A stretch of DNA of 64,000 nt. Origin: Cribrihabitans_A pelagius (lineage in GTDB: Bacteria; Pseudomonadota; Alphaproteobacteria; Rhodobacterales; Rhodobacteraceae). Where the stretch lies: NCBI RefSeq assembly GCF_048820915.1, contig NZ_JBMERR010000012.1, forward strand, positions 79,763 to 143,762, read 5' to 3'. Within the stretch, counting starts at the first letter, position 1; every line of letters starts with the position of its first letter. This document shows positions 45,074-54,164 of this stretch, one piece after another. The notes beneath the pieces are model-generated. The model ran no database searches, was not told where the DNA came from, and was given only the letters and a program-made list of their open reading frames with translations. The translations under genes and the position numbers were made by a program.

Positions 45074-45943
45074 ATGGCAGACCTCACCGCGGCGGCGCCG
45101 TCAGGCGCGGAGATCCGCACGCAGTACATGGCGCTCAAGCGGCGCAAGCGGCTGTATGGCGGCGTTCTTCTCGCGCTATTCATCGCGCTGATGGCGGCGG
45201 GATTCCGCACCGCGGATGCCCGTAACGCGGGCTCCTTCGCGGATGGCATCACGCATGTTTTCGACTATCCGGCCGAAGTGCTGGCCGAGGCCTCGGAAAA
45301 GGCTGCCGAATTGCCCGGCCATCTGGTGCGGTTTTTCCCGGCGCTGGCGGAGACGCTGAACATCGCCGCCGCCTCCACCCTCACGGGCGCGGTTGCGGGC
45401 ACGCTGGTGGCGCTTTTGTCGGGCCGCGGGCTGGCACCCTGGCCGCGGATGGTTCCGCTGTTCCGGCGGCTGATGGACATTGCCCGCGCGGTGCCGGAGA
45501 TCGTTTTTGCGCTGGTGCTGATCTTCGTGCTCGGGGGCGGGCCGGTGGCGGCGATGACCGCCATTGCCATCCACACCGCCGGGGCACTGGGCAAACTGTT
45601 TTCCGAGGTGAACGAGAACGCCTGCCTGCAGCCGGTGGAAGGGCTCGCCTCCACCGGCGCGGCCTGGACGCAGCGGATGATGCTGGGGGTGATGCCGCAG
45701 GTGGCGCCGAACTACGTGAGCTACGCGCTTTTGCGCTTCGAGATCAACATCCGCGCCTCCGCCATCCTCGGCTTCGTCGGCGCGGGCGGCATCGGCTATG
45801 AGCTGAAGAACGCGATGTCCTGGGGGCAGGGGCGCTATGACGAGGCGGCGGCGATCTTCATCCTCCTGTTCCTCACCATTGTTGCCGCCGACCAGCTGTC
45901 CGGCCTGCTGCGCACCCGGCTGGGGCAGGGAGAGGCGCGATGA
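45074..45943 (+). CDS. phnE: Phosphonate ABC transporter permease 1
   Basis: 289 residues with about six membrane helices. The MetI-type EAA loop is present around ENACLQPVEGLASTGAAW, followed by GFVGAGGIGYELKNAM. ATG at 45074 begins the homologous part (an in-frame start at 45020 lacks support). Its stop overlaps the start of the second permease (ATGA). Confidence 0.94.
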   Translation: MADLTAAAPSGAEIRTQYMALKRRKRLYGGVLLALFIALMAAGFRTADARNAGSFADGITHVFDYPAEVLAEASEKAAELPGHLVRFFPALAETLNIAAASTLTGAVAGTLVALLSGRGLAPWPRMVPLFRRLMDIARAVPEIVFALVLIFVLGGGPVAAMTAIAIHTAGALGKLFSEVNENACLQPVEGLASTGAAWTQRMMLGVMPQVAPNYVSYALLRFEINIRASAILGFVGAGGIGYELKNAMSWGQGRYDEAAAIFILLFLTIVAADQLSGLLRTRLGQGEAR

Positions 45944-47337
45944 CCATGATCGGGACCAACATGATCGACGCCAACTTGGGCAGCGGTGATCTGCGGCGGC
46001 AGATGGCGCGGCTGTTCCTGAAGAAGCGGCTGGTGAGCGCGGCACTGCCCGCGGCGGTGCTGGGCTACCTTGCCTATATCTTTTTTGCCTTCGGCGTGCC
46101 TGGGCTCCTGGCGCGGGCGGATATGGAGAACGCCCGCACCCTCATCAGCGACAGCTACAGCTACAAGACCCACGTGACGCGCGACAACCGCACCGGCGAG
46201 GTCACGGCGGCAGTGGAGGGCGAGCGCAAGGGGGCTTATCCCGCGGGCCAAGGGCCGGAGTGGGTCAGTTTCGGCGAGACCACGGTGATCGGCCTTGAAG
46301 GCGGCCATGTGGTGCGCTTCACGCCGGATGCGGTGGAGTACGATACTCCGGGCTACGGGACGGTCATTGCGCGGCCCAGCCGCAGCGCCGGGGTGCAGGC
46401 GGAGCTGCCGCCGGGCGCGGTGCCGGAGTGGATCAGCCAGTCGCGCAACCGCCTGATGGTGCGCACCGATGCGGGCCGCCTGACCGTGACCCGCAACCGG
46501 GCCGAGGTGTTCCGCTATTTCACCGGCTGGGAACTGTTCTTCTTCACGCTGGACAGCTCCTATCACGGGCTGGGCGCGGGCGAACTGCTGGCGCGCGCCT
46601 CGGCGGGCGAGGCGGGGGCGATCCTGAATGATTTCTGGACCAACAAGATGTGGCGGCATCAGGATGTCGCCTGGGCAATTGCCGAGACGCTGCTGATGGC
46701 CTTCCTCGGCACCATCGGCGCCGGGATGGTGGCGCTGCCGCTTGCCTTCCTTGGCGCCCGCAACTTCATGCCGCTGCGCGCCTTGCGCTTTGCCGCGCGG
46801 CGGCTGTTCGATCTGGTGCGCGGGGTGGACTCGCTGATCTGGACAGTGGTTCTGGCGCGCGCCTTCGGCCCCGGCCCGCTGACCGGCGCGCTGGCGATCC
46901 TGGTGACGGACACCGGGACCTTCGGCAAGATCTTCTCGGAGGCGCTGGAGAACAGCGACAGCAAGCAGATTGAAGGCGTGCAGTCGACCGGCGCCGGCGC
47001 GGTGCTGCGCGGCCGCTTCGGGGTGCTGCCCCAGGTGACGCCGGTGCTGTTGAGCCAGCTGCTCTACTTCCTGGAGTCGAACACCCGCTCCGCCACCATC
47101 ATCGGCGCCATCACCGGCGGCGGTATCGGCCTGTTGCTGACCCAGGCGATCAGCACCCGCAAGGACTGGGAAGAGGTCGCCTATTACATCGTGCTGATCG
47201 TGCTGATGGTGATGGTGATGGACTGGCTGTCGGGCTGTCTGCGGCGGCGGCTGATCAAGGGCGAAACCAGGCGGCGCGCGCGCAAGGCGGGCAAGAGAGG
47301 TGAAGCCGCCCGATCCGCGCCTTTCCCGCTGCCCTGA
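45940..47337 (+). CDS. phnE: Phosphonate ABC transporter permease 2
   Basis: 465 residues, longer than permease 1 because of a ~180-residue insertion between the first helix and the transport domain. The C-terminal MetI-like domain has FLGTIGAGMVALPLAFLGARN, EALENSDSKQIEGVQSTGAG (EAA loop) and GAITGGGIGLLLTQAI. Overlaps permease 1 by four bases. Two different PhnE subunits are usual in Rhodobacteraceae. Confidence 0.93.
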   Translation: MTMIGTNMIDANLGSGDLRRQMARLFLKKRLVSAALPAAVLGYLAYIFFAFGVPGLLARADMENARTLISDSYSYKTHVTRDNRTGEVTAAVEGERKGAYPAGQGPEWVSFGETTVIGLEGGHVVRFTPDAVEYDTPGYGTVIARPSRSAGVQAELPPGAVPEWISQSRNRLMVRTDAGRLTVTRNRAEVFRYFTGWELFFFTLDSSYHGLGAGELLARASAGEAGAILNDFWTNKMWRHQDVAWAIAETLLMAFLGTIGAGMVALPLAFLGARNFMPLRALRFAARRLFDLVRGVDSLIWTVVLARAFGPGPLTGALAILVTDTGTFGKIFSEALENSDSKQIEGVQSTGAGAVLRGRFGVLPQVTPVLLSQLLYFLESNTRSATIIGAITGGGIGLLLTQAISTRKDWEEVAYYIVLIVLMVMVMDWLSGCLRRRLIKGETRRRARKAGKRGEAARSAPFPLP

Positions 47338-47525
47338 GCTGCTCTGCGGGGATCATGGGGCCGTGCCCGATTGTCTTCCAGCGCGGATCAAGGCCGAAGG
47401 CCGCTGCGCATCGCCGGCGAGCGCCCGCGCGGCGGCGATGCGCGGCTTCCCGTCCTGGGCTTCGGCAGCCTTCTTCAAGTTGGATCAACAAATCTGCAAA
47501 TACCACCACTCGAAAAGAACACGGC

Positions 47526-48140
47526 ATGGCCCGCTTGACAGCAGAGGCGCCCTTCCTGCACCCCGATTGCCAGATCACCGTTAGCAGCTTCGGCGCTTTC
47601 GTGGAGATTGGCGCGGGCAGCCGGATCACGGGTACCGTCTTTGGCGGCTGCAGCTGCTGCGACCGGACCTGCGACATCGCCAATGCGGAGATCGGCACAC
47701 TTGCCAGTATCGCCAGCTTCACCCCTACCGGCGCCACCGGTCATCCGATGGAGAAGGCCTCGCTGCACCATTTCCACTACCGCGCGGCGAAGTATAGGGA
47801 CGATGCGGAGAACGGCGCCGGGTGCATGGCCTGCCGCGCCGGGCGCCGGGCCTATGCCGGCCATGTCACTTGGTTCGGGCATGCCGCGATTTTGAAGCCG
47901 GAGATGACCATCGGCCACGGCGCGGTGGTGGCGTCGGGAGCCATCGTGACCAAGGACGCGGCGCGCTATACCATCGCCGGCCGCAATACCGCCAAGGTGA
48001 TCCGGCGCCGCTTCACCGAGGCGGTGGCGGAGCGGATGATGGAGCTGGCCTGGTGGGACTGGAGCCACGACCCCCTGCGCCGGGTGCTGCCGGACTTCCG
48101 GCAATTGCGGGCCGGGGGATGCTTGGAAAAATACGCCTGA
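47526..48140 (+). CDS. Phosphonate-cluster hexapeptide-repeat acetyltransferase-like protein (TIGR03308 type)
   Basis: 204 residues with the left-handed beta-helix repeats of the phn-associated transferase family. Landmarks: SLHHFHYRAAKYRDDAENG, GHVTWFGHAAILKPEMTIGHGAVVASGAIVTKD in hexad periodicity, KVIRRRFTEAVAERMMELAWWDW and LEKY at the end. The usual WIGHGA is WFGHAA, and extra cysteines (GGCSCCDRTCD, GCMACRAG) replace conserved positions, so drift or altered function is possible. It follows phnE2 by 188 bases; the C-P lyase genes that normally accompany it are absent. Confidence 0.78.
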   Translation: MARLTAEAPFLHPDCQITVSSFGAFVEIGAGSRITGTVFGGCSCCDRTCDIANAEIGTLASIASFTPTGATGHPMEKASLHHFHYRAAKYRDDAENGAGCMACRAGRRAYAGHVTWFGHAAILKPEMTIGHGAVVASGAIVTKDAARYTIAGRNTAKVIRRRFTEAVAERMMELAWWDWSHDPLRRVLPDFRQLRAGGCLEKYA

Positions 48141-48374
48141 CCGGCGGGCGGGTGGCTCCCGCCTGTTCCCGAGCATTCGAGGAAAGCACGTCTCAGTTGG
48201 GCGGGGCGCCGCTGCGCGGCGCGAAGAAGGTCTGCCGGGAAGCGCTTGACGGGCAAGTCTGCCCTTCAAGCGCGCCGTCCATTGTGTGGTCTGCCAGCCC
48301 CGCCTCAAGGGTGAACGGTGCTGCGCACCGCCGCCGCTGCGCGGCCCTTGGCCCGGGACTGGCAGGGGGCAGGC

Positions 48375-49140
48375 CGCGCCTTCGGTGACCAGCTTCGCGG
48401 CAATTTCGGGGAACGCCCTGGTCTGGGCGCTTTCGGGCTGGGCGGCCACGATGGGTATGCCTTTGCCGCCCGCCAGGTGCCGGTCCAGATGCAGCGGCAC
48501 CCCCTGCGTCTGCGCCTCCTGCGCCGCGCCGCCGTGGTCGAAGACGGTGCTCCTCGTGGCGGCAGTTGAATCAGATGTGGGCCGACATGCCCTTTACCAT
48601 GCCCCGCACCGGCACGTGCATCTTGCGGAACATGTCGATGCCCTTGCGGGCGTCGATCAGCGCCACCTCCTGCGGGGTGGAGGCCACGATGGCGCGGTGC
48701 ACTTTCGCCATCTGCGCCTGCGTCATCTGCCCGTCGCCGTTGCCGGGCGGCAGGCCGGCAATCAGCACGTCGGGATTGCCCCATCGCACCTGCACCAGCA
48801 TCTGCTGCAGCGCCCCCCTCAGCCTCGGCCCGCGCCCGATCACCTGCTGGTTCTCGCCGGTCATCAGCCCCATGGACATCAGCGTGACGCCGTGGTTGCG
48901 CAGGCGCAGGATGGTCTTGCCGCCGGGACTGGCCGGACGGCCGGAGACGCCAAGCCTGCGCGGCTGCGGAGGGAGGTAGACATCGGCGTCCAGCGGACTT
49001 GCCTTGCGGCCCTGCAGCACCAGCGCGCAGGCCAGGTTGGCCGAGACGGTGGACTTGCCGGCGCCGCCTTTTCCCGAGGCAGGGGCCACCAGGCGCGCGG
49101 CGCCGGGGATTTTCTGCCGGCCGTGCCGCGCCGCGAGGCG
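48375..49140 (-). pseudogene. Truncated and frameshifted Mrp/ApbC (NBP35-like) iron-sulfur carrier gene
   Basis: From 49140 the reading frame matches Mrp from the P-loop on: APASGKGGAGKSTVSANLAC, GVTLMSMGLMTGENQQV, PQEVALIDARKGIDMF. An in-frame TGA at 48571-48573 replaces the first Cys of the CxxC site; after a frameshift near 48545, EAQTQGVPLHLDRHLAGGK and PIVAAQPESAQTRAFPEI continue the homology. The N-terminal DUF59 domain is missing and the catalytic VDLPPGTGD is AGLPPGNGD. A dead duplicate; a functional mrp is expected elsewhere. Confidence 0.82.
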
Positions 49141-49243
49141 CGGCACGGCCCCACGGGAGGAGGGCCCGCAGGGGCCGGACGACGGGCGGGAGCGCGCCCG
49201 CCCTTTCGTGCTCGCTCCGCCGCGCGGCGGCCGCCGTCTGTGT

Positions 49244-50254
49244 TCAGCCGCCCTTCAGGACTTCGCCGATGCGGCGGCCGGTATCGACCATGCGGTTGGA
49301 GAATCCCCATTCGTTGTCATACCAGCTGACCACCCGCACCAGACCTTCGGAAGTGACGGCTGTCTGCGGCGCGGCAAAGCAGCTGGAGTGGGGATCGTGG
49401 TTGAAATCCACCGACACCAGCGGCTCGGTCTCGTAAGACAGAATGCCCTTCAGCGGACCTTCGGCCGCCGCCTGCATGGCCGCGTTCACCTCTTCCACCG
49501 TGGCCGGGCGCTCGGGCAGGAAGGTGAGGTCCACCATCGAGACATTGGCGGTAGGCACACGGATTGCCGAGCCCTCCAGACGGCCTTCCAGATGCGGCAG
49601 CACTTCGGAGATGGCGCGTGCAGCGCCAGTGGAGGTCGGGATCATCGACAACGCCGCAGCGCGGGCGCGGTAGAGGTCCGAGTGGCTGGCGTCATGGGTC
49701 GGCTGGTCGCCGGTATAGGCGTGGATCGTGGTCATGTACCCGGTCTTGATGCCGAAGGTCTCGTCCAGCACCTTGGCCACCGGCGCCAGGCAGTTGGTGG
49801 TGCAGGAGGCGTTGGAGATCACCACGTCCTCTGGCGTCAGGTCCATGTGGTTGACGCCATAGACCACGGTGCGGTCTGCCTCCTTGCCCGGGGCGGAGAT
49901 CAGCACCCGCTTGGAGCCGTTCTTCAGGTGCCGGGCGGCGGCGTCCCGGCTGACGAAGATGCCGGTGCATTCGAAGGCGACGTCAACGTCCTGCCAAGGC
50001 AGGTCCTCGGGGTTGCGCTCGGCGGTGAGGCGGATGTCGTGGCGGCCCGCCTTGAGGCGGCCGTCAGCGATGCTGGCGGGCACCGTCAGGCGGCCGTGGA
50101 CGCTGTCGTATTTCAACAGGTGCAGCAGGGTCTCGGCCGGGGCCAGGTCGTTGATGGCCACCACCTGGACATCCTCGGCGCCGCTTTCCAGCAGCGCCCG
50201 CAGCACGCCGCGGCCGATGCGTCCGAATCCGTTGATCGCAATTTTCAGGGTCAT
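49244..50254 (-). CDS. gap: Glyceraldehyde-3-phosphate dehydrogenase
   Basis: 336 residues. NAD loop INGFGRIGRGVLRAL, active-site SNASCTTNCLAP with the catalytic Cys, HAYTGDQPTHDA, then the LRVP-like IRVPTANVSMVDL and WYDNEWGFSNRM. Specificity for NAD or NADP is open (INDLA at the second strand has Asp, favouring NAD). Divergent from a LacI-type regulator, with two matching dyads in the shared promoter region. Confidence 0.96.
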   Translation of the reverse strand: MTLKIAINGFGRIGRGVLRALLESGAEDVQVVAINDLAPAETLLHLLKYDSVHGRLTVPASIADGRLKAGRHDIRLTAERNPEDLPWQDVDVAFECTGIFVSRDAAARHLKNGSKRVLISAPGKEADRTVVYGVNHMDLTPEDVVISNASCTTNCLAPVAKVLDETFGIKTGYMTTIHAYTGDQPTHDASHSDLYRARAAALSMIPTSTGAARAISEVLPHLEGRLEGSAIRVPTANVSMVDLTFLPERPATVEEVNAAMQAAAEGPLKGILSYETEPLVSVDFNHDPHSSCFAAPQTAVTSEGLVRVVSWYDNEWGFSNRMVDTGRRIGEVLKGG

Positions 50255-50292
50255 CTGTGTTCTCCGGCTGCTGACACCGGGACGGGGGCTCC

Positions 50293-50306
50293 GGTATCGA
50301 TAACGG
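50293..50306. promoter_or_regulatory. Operator-like site 1 in the gap / lacI-type promoter region
   Basis: GGTATCGATAACGG, part of a near-palindrome. It matches site 2 at 12 of 14 positions and lies 42 bases (four helical turns) from it. Confidence 0.55.
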
Positions 50307-50334
50307 TTTGGGGTGTTCAGGTATTGTTGTTAGC

Positions 50335-50348
50335 GGTATCGTTATCGG
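50335..50348. promoter_or_regulatory. Operator-like site 2 in the gap / lacI-type promoter region
   Basis: GGTATCGTTATCGG, direct-repeat partner of site 1. Such TATCGTTATC-like dyads are typical for LacI/GntR-like repressors, and the neighbouring regulator is of that family. Confidence 0.55.
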
Positions 50349-50482
50349 CACCGGAGGCAAAATGCAAGCCTGCGCCCGCCCGGCTGCCCGGCCGCAGCCT
50401 GCGGCCAAAGACCGCTGCCGCGGCGGCGGCGCTGCCGGGCGGCGGGCCTTGCGGGCGCGGTCAATGTGCAGGAGCATGAGGC

Positions 50483-51487
50483 ATGACGAGGAAATTGCTG
50501 CTGAAAGACGTGGCCCGGCTGGCCGGGGTGAGTGAGATGACCGCATCCCGGGCGTTGCGCGGGGCGCCGGATGTGTCGGAAAAGACGCGCGCCCGCGTGG
50601 AGGAGGTGGCGCGCGCGCAGGGCTATGTGCCGAACCGCATTGCGGGCTCGCTCTCGTCGCAGTCAGTGAACCTCGTGGCGGTGGTGGTGCCCTCGCTCAA
50701 CAGCTTTGTTTTTCCCGAAGTGCTGTCGGGGATCTCGGCCGTCTTGAAGGACAGCGGCCTGAAGCCGGTGGTGGGGATCTCGGGCTATGACCTCGAGGAA
50801 GAGGAAAGCGTGATCCGCGAAATGCTGAGCTGGCGGCCCTCCGGACTGGTCGTGGCGGGGATGGAACATACCGGGGCCACCCGGCGGATGCTGCAGCAGG
50901 CGGGCTGCCCGGTGGTCGAGGTGATGGACGTGGACGGCAGCCCGGTGCGCCATTGCGTCGGCATCTCCCACCTGCAGGCGGGGCGCGGGATGGCGGCGCA
51001 GATCCTGGCGCGCGGCCACCGCCGGATCGGCTTCATCGGCACCAAGATGCCGCAGGATTTCCGGGCGCGGAAGCGCTTTGACGGCTTCACCGACGAGCTT
51101 GCGGCCGCGGGCGTGACACTGGCGGACCGGGAGCATTACGCGGGCGAAAGCTCGATTGCGACGGGGCGCGCGCTCACTGCCCAGATGCTGGCGCGCAGCC
51201 CGGGGCTGGACTGCATCTATTACTCCAGCGACGTGATGAGCGTCGGCGGGCTGATGCATTGCCTGGCGGCCGGGTTGAAGGTGCCGCAGGACATCGCGCT
51301 GGCGGGTTTCAACAACCTGCAGATCCTGCAGGGCATGCCGCTGGCGCTGGCCACCACCGATTCCTGCCGCCGCCGGATCGGGGCGCGCGCGGCGGAAATC
51401 ATCCTGCAATCGCGCAAGGCTGGCGGAGCGGCGGACCTGGTGTTTGAGTGCCTCAGTCCCGAGATCAGCCTGGGCGAGACGCTGTAG
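50483..51487 (+). CDS. LacI-family transcription regulator (gluconate-repressor-like)
   Basis: 334 residues. HTH at residues 5-50: LLKDVARLAGVSEMTASRALRG followed by hinge VPNRIAGSLSSQ. The C-terminal periplasmic-binding-like domain shows VAVVVPSLNSFVFPEVLSGI, HRRIGFIGTKMPQDFRARKR and IALAGFNNLQI. Such regulators sense a sugar acid or sugar phosphate. It diverges from gap, with two operator-like sites between, so it plausibly controls gap and itself. No sugar-acid catabolic genes are in the window. Confidence 0.9.
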   Translation: MTRKLLLKDVARLAGVSEMTASRALRGAPDVSEKTRARVEEVARAQGYVPNRIAGSLSSQSVNLVAVVVPSLNSFVFPEVLSGISAVLKDSGLKPVVGISGYDLEEEESVIREMLSWRPSGLVVAGMEHTGATRRMLQQAGCPVVEVMDVDGSPVRHCVGISHLQAGRGMAAQILARGHRRIGFIGTKMPQDFRARKRFDGFTDELAAAGVTLADREHYAGESSIATGRALTAQMLARSPGLDCIYYSSDVMSVGGLMHCLAAGLKVPQDIALAGFNNLQILQGMPLALATTDSCRRRIGARAAEIILQSRKAGGAADLVFECLSPEISLGETL

Positions 51488-51661
51488 ACCGGCGGCGCGC
51501 AACAAGGGCGGCGGCGCCTCGCCGCCTGCGGCCCGGGGGCGAGGAGGCGGCCTTGGCGCCGCCTTGGGAATCTGACAGGCTGACAGCAGAAGCGGCCGCA
51601 GGCGGCACGCCGCCGCGGGGCCGGGCGGGAACAACAGACAAATCAGCGGGCAGGGTACGGC

Positions 51662-52807
51662 ATGGAAATCTCACGGCGTTACTTCGGAATTGGGCTTCTG
51701 GCATTCGGGCTTGCAGCATGCAGCCGCCCTGCGGTGCGGGGCAGGGGCGCCACGGAAACGGGCGGGTTGCCGTCCGATCTGCGCCCGGCGCCAAATGCGG
51801 GCTATGACGCTTGGGTTGCAAGCTTCCGCAGCCGGGCGCGGGCCAGCGGCATTTCCGACAGCACCCTGCGCGCGGCCTTCCGCGGTGCCGGATACCTGCC
51901 GGGTGTCATCACCCGAGACCGCAACCAGACCGAGTTCAAGCGCAGCCTGGAGGATTATCTCTCCATCGCGGTTTCGGACGAGCGGGTCGCCAAGGGCCGC
52001 GCCGCCTTTGCCCGCCACCGCAGCACATTGGCGGCGCTGGAGCGCGCCTATGGCGTCGATGCGGAGATCATCGCCGCGATCTGGGGGCTGGAGAGCTATT
52101 ATGGCGAGCGCCGCGGCGATGTGCCGGTGATTTCGGCCACCTCGACGCTGGCTTATGACGGCCGGCGCGGCGCATTTTTCGAGAAACAGCTGCTGGCGGC
52201 GTTGCGCATCTTGCAGAACGGCGACATCCCGCCCGCGCGGATGACCGGCAGCTGGGCGGGGGCGATGGGGCATACGCAGTTCATCCCGACTTCGTATCAG
52301 GCGTTTGCCGTCGATTTCACAGGCGACGGGCGGCGCGACATCTGGTCCGAGGATCCAAGCGACGCGCTGGCCTCCACCGCCGCCTACCTTTCGCGCAACG
52401 GCTGGAAGCGCGGGCTGAAATGGGGCGGCGAGATGGGGGCGGACGCGCCTGCGGGCCGGGTGATCCAGCCGCAGCCGGGCGGGCCGCGCTTTGCGGTGAC
52501 GTCCAACTTCAATGCGATCAAGCGCTACAACAACTCCGATGCCTATGCGATCGGCGTGGGCCATCTGGCAGACCGGATTGCCGGGGGCGGCCCCCTGCGC
52601 GCCGGTTTCCCGCCGGATGCCAACGGGCTGACCAAGGCGGACCGGATCGCGCTTCAAAAGCGGCTCACCGCCCGCGGCTTCGACACCGGCGGCAGCGACG
52701 GGGTGATCGGCCCGAACAGCCAGGCCGCAATCCGCGCCTACCAGGTCAGCCGCGGCTGGCCCGCGACCGGCACGCCCTCGCAGGAGCTGCTGCGCAGCCT
52801 GCGTTGA
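51662..52807 (+). CDS. MltB-like lytic murein transglycosylase, lipoprotein
   Basis: 381 residues. Signal and lipobox GLLAFGLAAC near residue 20. Catalytic domain: IIAAIWGLESYYGERRGD with the catalytic Glu, MTGSWAGAMGHTQFIPTSYQAFA and DPSDALASTAAYL. C-terminal peptidoglycan-binding domain LTKADRIALQKRL ... GVIGPNSQAAIRAYQ. It cleaves glycan strands in the periplasm. Monocistronic. Confidence 0.94.
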   Translation: MEISRRYFGIGLLAFGLAACSRPAVRGRGATETGGLPSDLRPAPNAGYDAWVASFRSRARASGISDSTLRAAFRGAGYLPGVITRDRNQTEFKRSLEDYLSIAVSDERVAKGRAAFARHRSTLAALERAYGVDAEIIAAIWGLESYYGERRGDVPVISATSTLAYDGRRGAFFEKQLLAALRILQNGDIPPARMTGSWAGAMGHTQFIPTSYQAFAVDFTGDGRRDIWSEDPSDALASTAAYLSRNGWKRGLKWGGEMGADAPAGRVIQPQPGGPRFAVTSNFNAIKRYNNSDAYAIGVGHLADRIAGGGPLRAGFPPDANGLTKADRIALQKRLTARGFDTGGSDGVIGPNSQAAIRAYQVSRGWPATGTPSQELLRSLR

Positions 52808-52874
52808 GGGCGGCCTCACGGCCTTGTTCCGCGCTCGGGGTAAATAAGAACGGTCTAACGACTAACCAAAATGA

Positions 52875-52904
52875 AAGCGCTCCCCGCCAGGGCAGGGAGC
52901 GCTT
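52875..52904 (-). terminator. Intrinsic terminator of the alcohol dehydrogenase operon
   Basis: AAGCGCTCCC, 10-base loop, exact complement, then TCATTTTGG on the minus strand. It lies 20 bases after the Fe-ADH stop and closes the 53-61 kb gene cluster. Confidence 0.78.
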
Positions 52905-52925
52905 GCGACTGAATATCTCAGTTCC

Positions 52926-54071
52926 TCAGAGCGCAGCATTGAACAGCGCCGTGAAGTTCTCCTTTGTCAGTTCGACCGGGTTGCCGCCGCAGGAAGGGTC
53001 GATCAGCGCGCCCTCGACCAGCTCGGGGATTGCTGCCTCGGTCACGCCCAGATCCGACAGGCGGCGCGGGATGCCAAGGCTGTCGTTGAATTTCTGCACG
53101 AAGGCGCGGAAGCCGTCGAAGCCGCCTTCGATGCCCAGATAAGCCGCCGCCTGGGTGAAGCGGTCGGCGATCACTGGCGCGTTGAAGTCCAGCACTGCCG
53201 GCATGCAGACCGCGTTGGTGGTGCCATGATGAGTGTTGAAATGCGCGCCGACCGGGTGGCTCATCGCGTGGATCGCCCCCAGGCCCTTCTGGAAGGCGGT
53301 GGCGCCCATCGCGGCGGCCGACATCATCTGCGCCCGCGCCTCGATGTCGCTGCCGTCTGCATAGGCGCGCGGCAGGTAATCCTTGACCAGGCGCATGCCT
53401 TCCAGCGCGATGCCTTGGGACATCGGGTGGTAATGGGGCGAGGAGTAGGCCTCGACACAATGGGCAAAGGCGTCCAGCCCGGTGCCGGCGGTGATGAACT
53501 TCGGCATCCCCACGGTCAGCTCGGGGTCGCAGATCACGACCGCGGGCAGCACCTTGGGGTGGAAAATGATCTTCTTCTGATGGGTAACGCTGTCGGTGAT
53601 GACGCTGGCGCGGCCCACTTCCGAGCCGGTGCCTGCGGTGGTCGGCACCGCGATGATCGGCGCGATGGCGTCGGCGTCGGCGCGGGTCCACCAGTCGCTG
53701 ATATCCTCGAAATCCCACACCGGCCGGGTCTGGCCCGCCATGAAGGCGACCATCTTGCCCAGATCCAGCCCGGAACCGCCGCCAAAGGCGATCACCCCGT
53801 CATGGCCGCCCGCCTTGTAGGCGGCAACACCGGCGTCGAGGTTCTTCTCGTTCGGGTTGGGGTCAACCTCGGAGAAGATGCCGCGCCCTAGGCCCGCCGC
53901 TTCCATGATGTCGAGGGTGCGTTGGGTGACGGGCAGGTTCGCCAGCCCCTTGTCGGTGACCAGCAGCGGCTTCCTGATGCCCGCCAGTTCGCAGGCTTGG
54001 GCAAGTTCCTTGATCCGGCCAGGGCCGAACTTGATCGCGGTCGGGTAAGACCAGTTTCCAATAAGAGACAT
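52926..54071 (-). CDS. Iron-containing alcohol dehydrogenase
   Basis: 381 residues, Fe-ADH family. NAD loop IAFGGGSGLDLGKMVA, IIAVPTTAGTGSEVGRASVI, metal ligands in AGTGLDAFAHCVEAYSS and in LGAIHAMSHPVGAHFNTHHG (three His). Oxidises an alcohol to an aldehyde, or the reverse. Last gene of the cluster: GS, ALDH and this enzyme follow in that order. The substrate is inferred to be a hydroxyl-bearing intermediate of the pathway. Confidence 0.93.
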   Translation of the reverse strand: MSLIGNWSYPTAIKFGPGRIKELAQACELAGIRKPLLVTDKGLANLPVTQRTLDIMEAAGLGRGIFSEVDPNPNEKNLDAGVAAYKAGGHDGVIAFGGGSGLDLGKMVAFMAGQTRPVWDFEDISDWWTRADADAIAPIIAVPTTAGTGSEVGRASVITDSVTHQKKIIFHPKVLPAVVICDPELTVGMPKFITAGTGLDAFAHCVEAYSSPHYHPMSQGIALEGMRLVKDYLPRAYADGSDIEARAQMMSAAAMGATAFQKGLGAIHAMSHPVGAHFNTHHGTTNAVCMPAVLDFNAPVIADRFTQAAAYLGIEGGFDGFRAFVQKFNDSLGIPRRLSDLGVTEAAIPELVEGALIDPSCGGNPVELTKENFTALFNAAL

Positions 54072-54130
54072 AGGCGTGTTCCTGTGATGAAACCGGGGAG
54101 GGGGCGCTGCCCCCGCTTGCCTGCCGGCAA

Positions 54131-54158
54131 GCCCCCCGGAGTATTTTTGCCAAGGTGA
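54131..54158 (+). repeat. Dispersed intergenic motif, copy 3
   Basis: CCCCCCGGAGTATTTTTG followed by CCAAGGTGA. It lies between the ALDH and Fe-ADH genes; the match to the motif is partial. Confidence 0.45.
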
Positions 54159-54164
54159 CGAGGC

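Noticed and set aside
47338..47525. ORF extension upstream of the hexapeptide transferase
   Set aside because: The extra residues are Arg/Ala-rich and the family homology starts at MARLTAEAPF.
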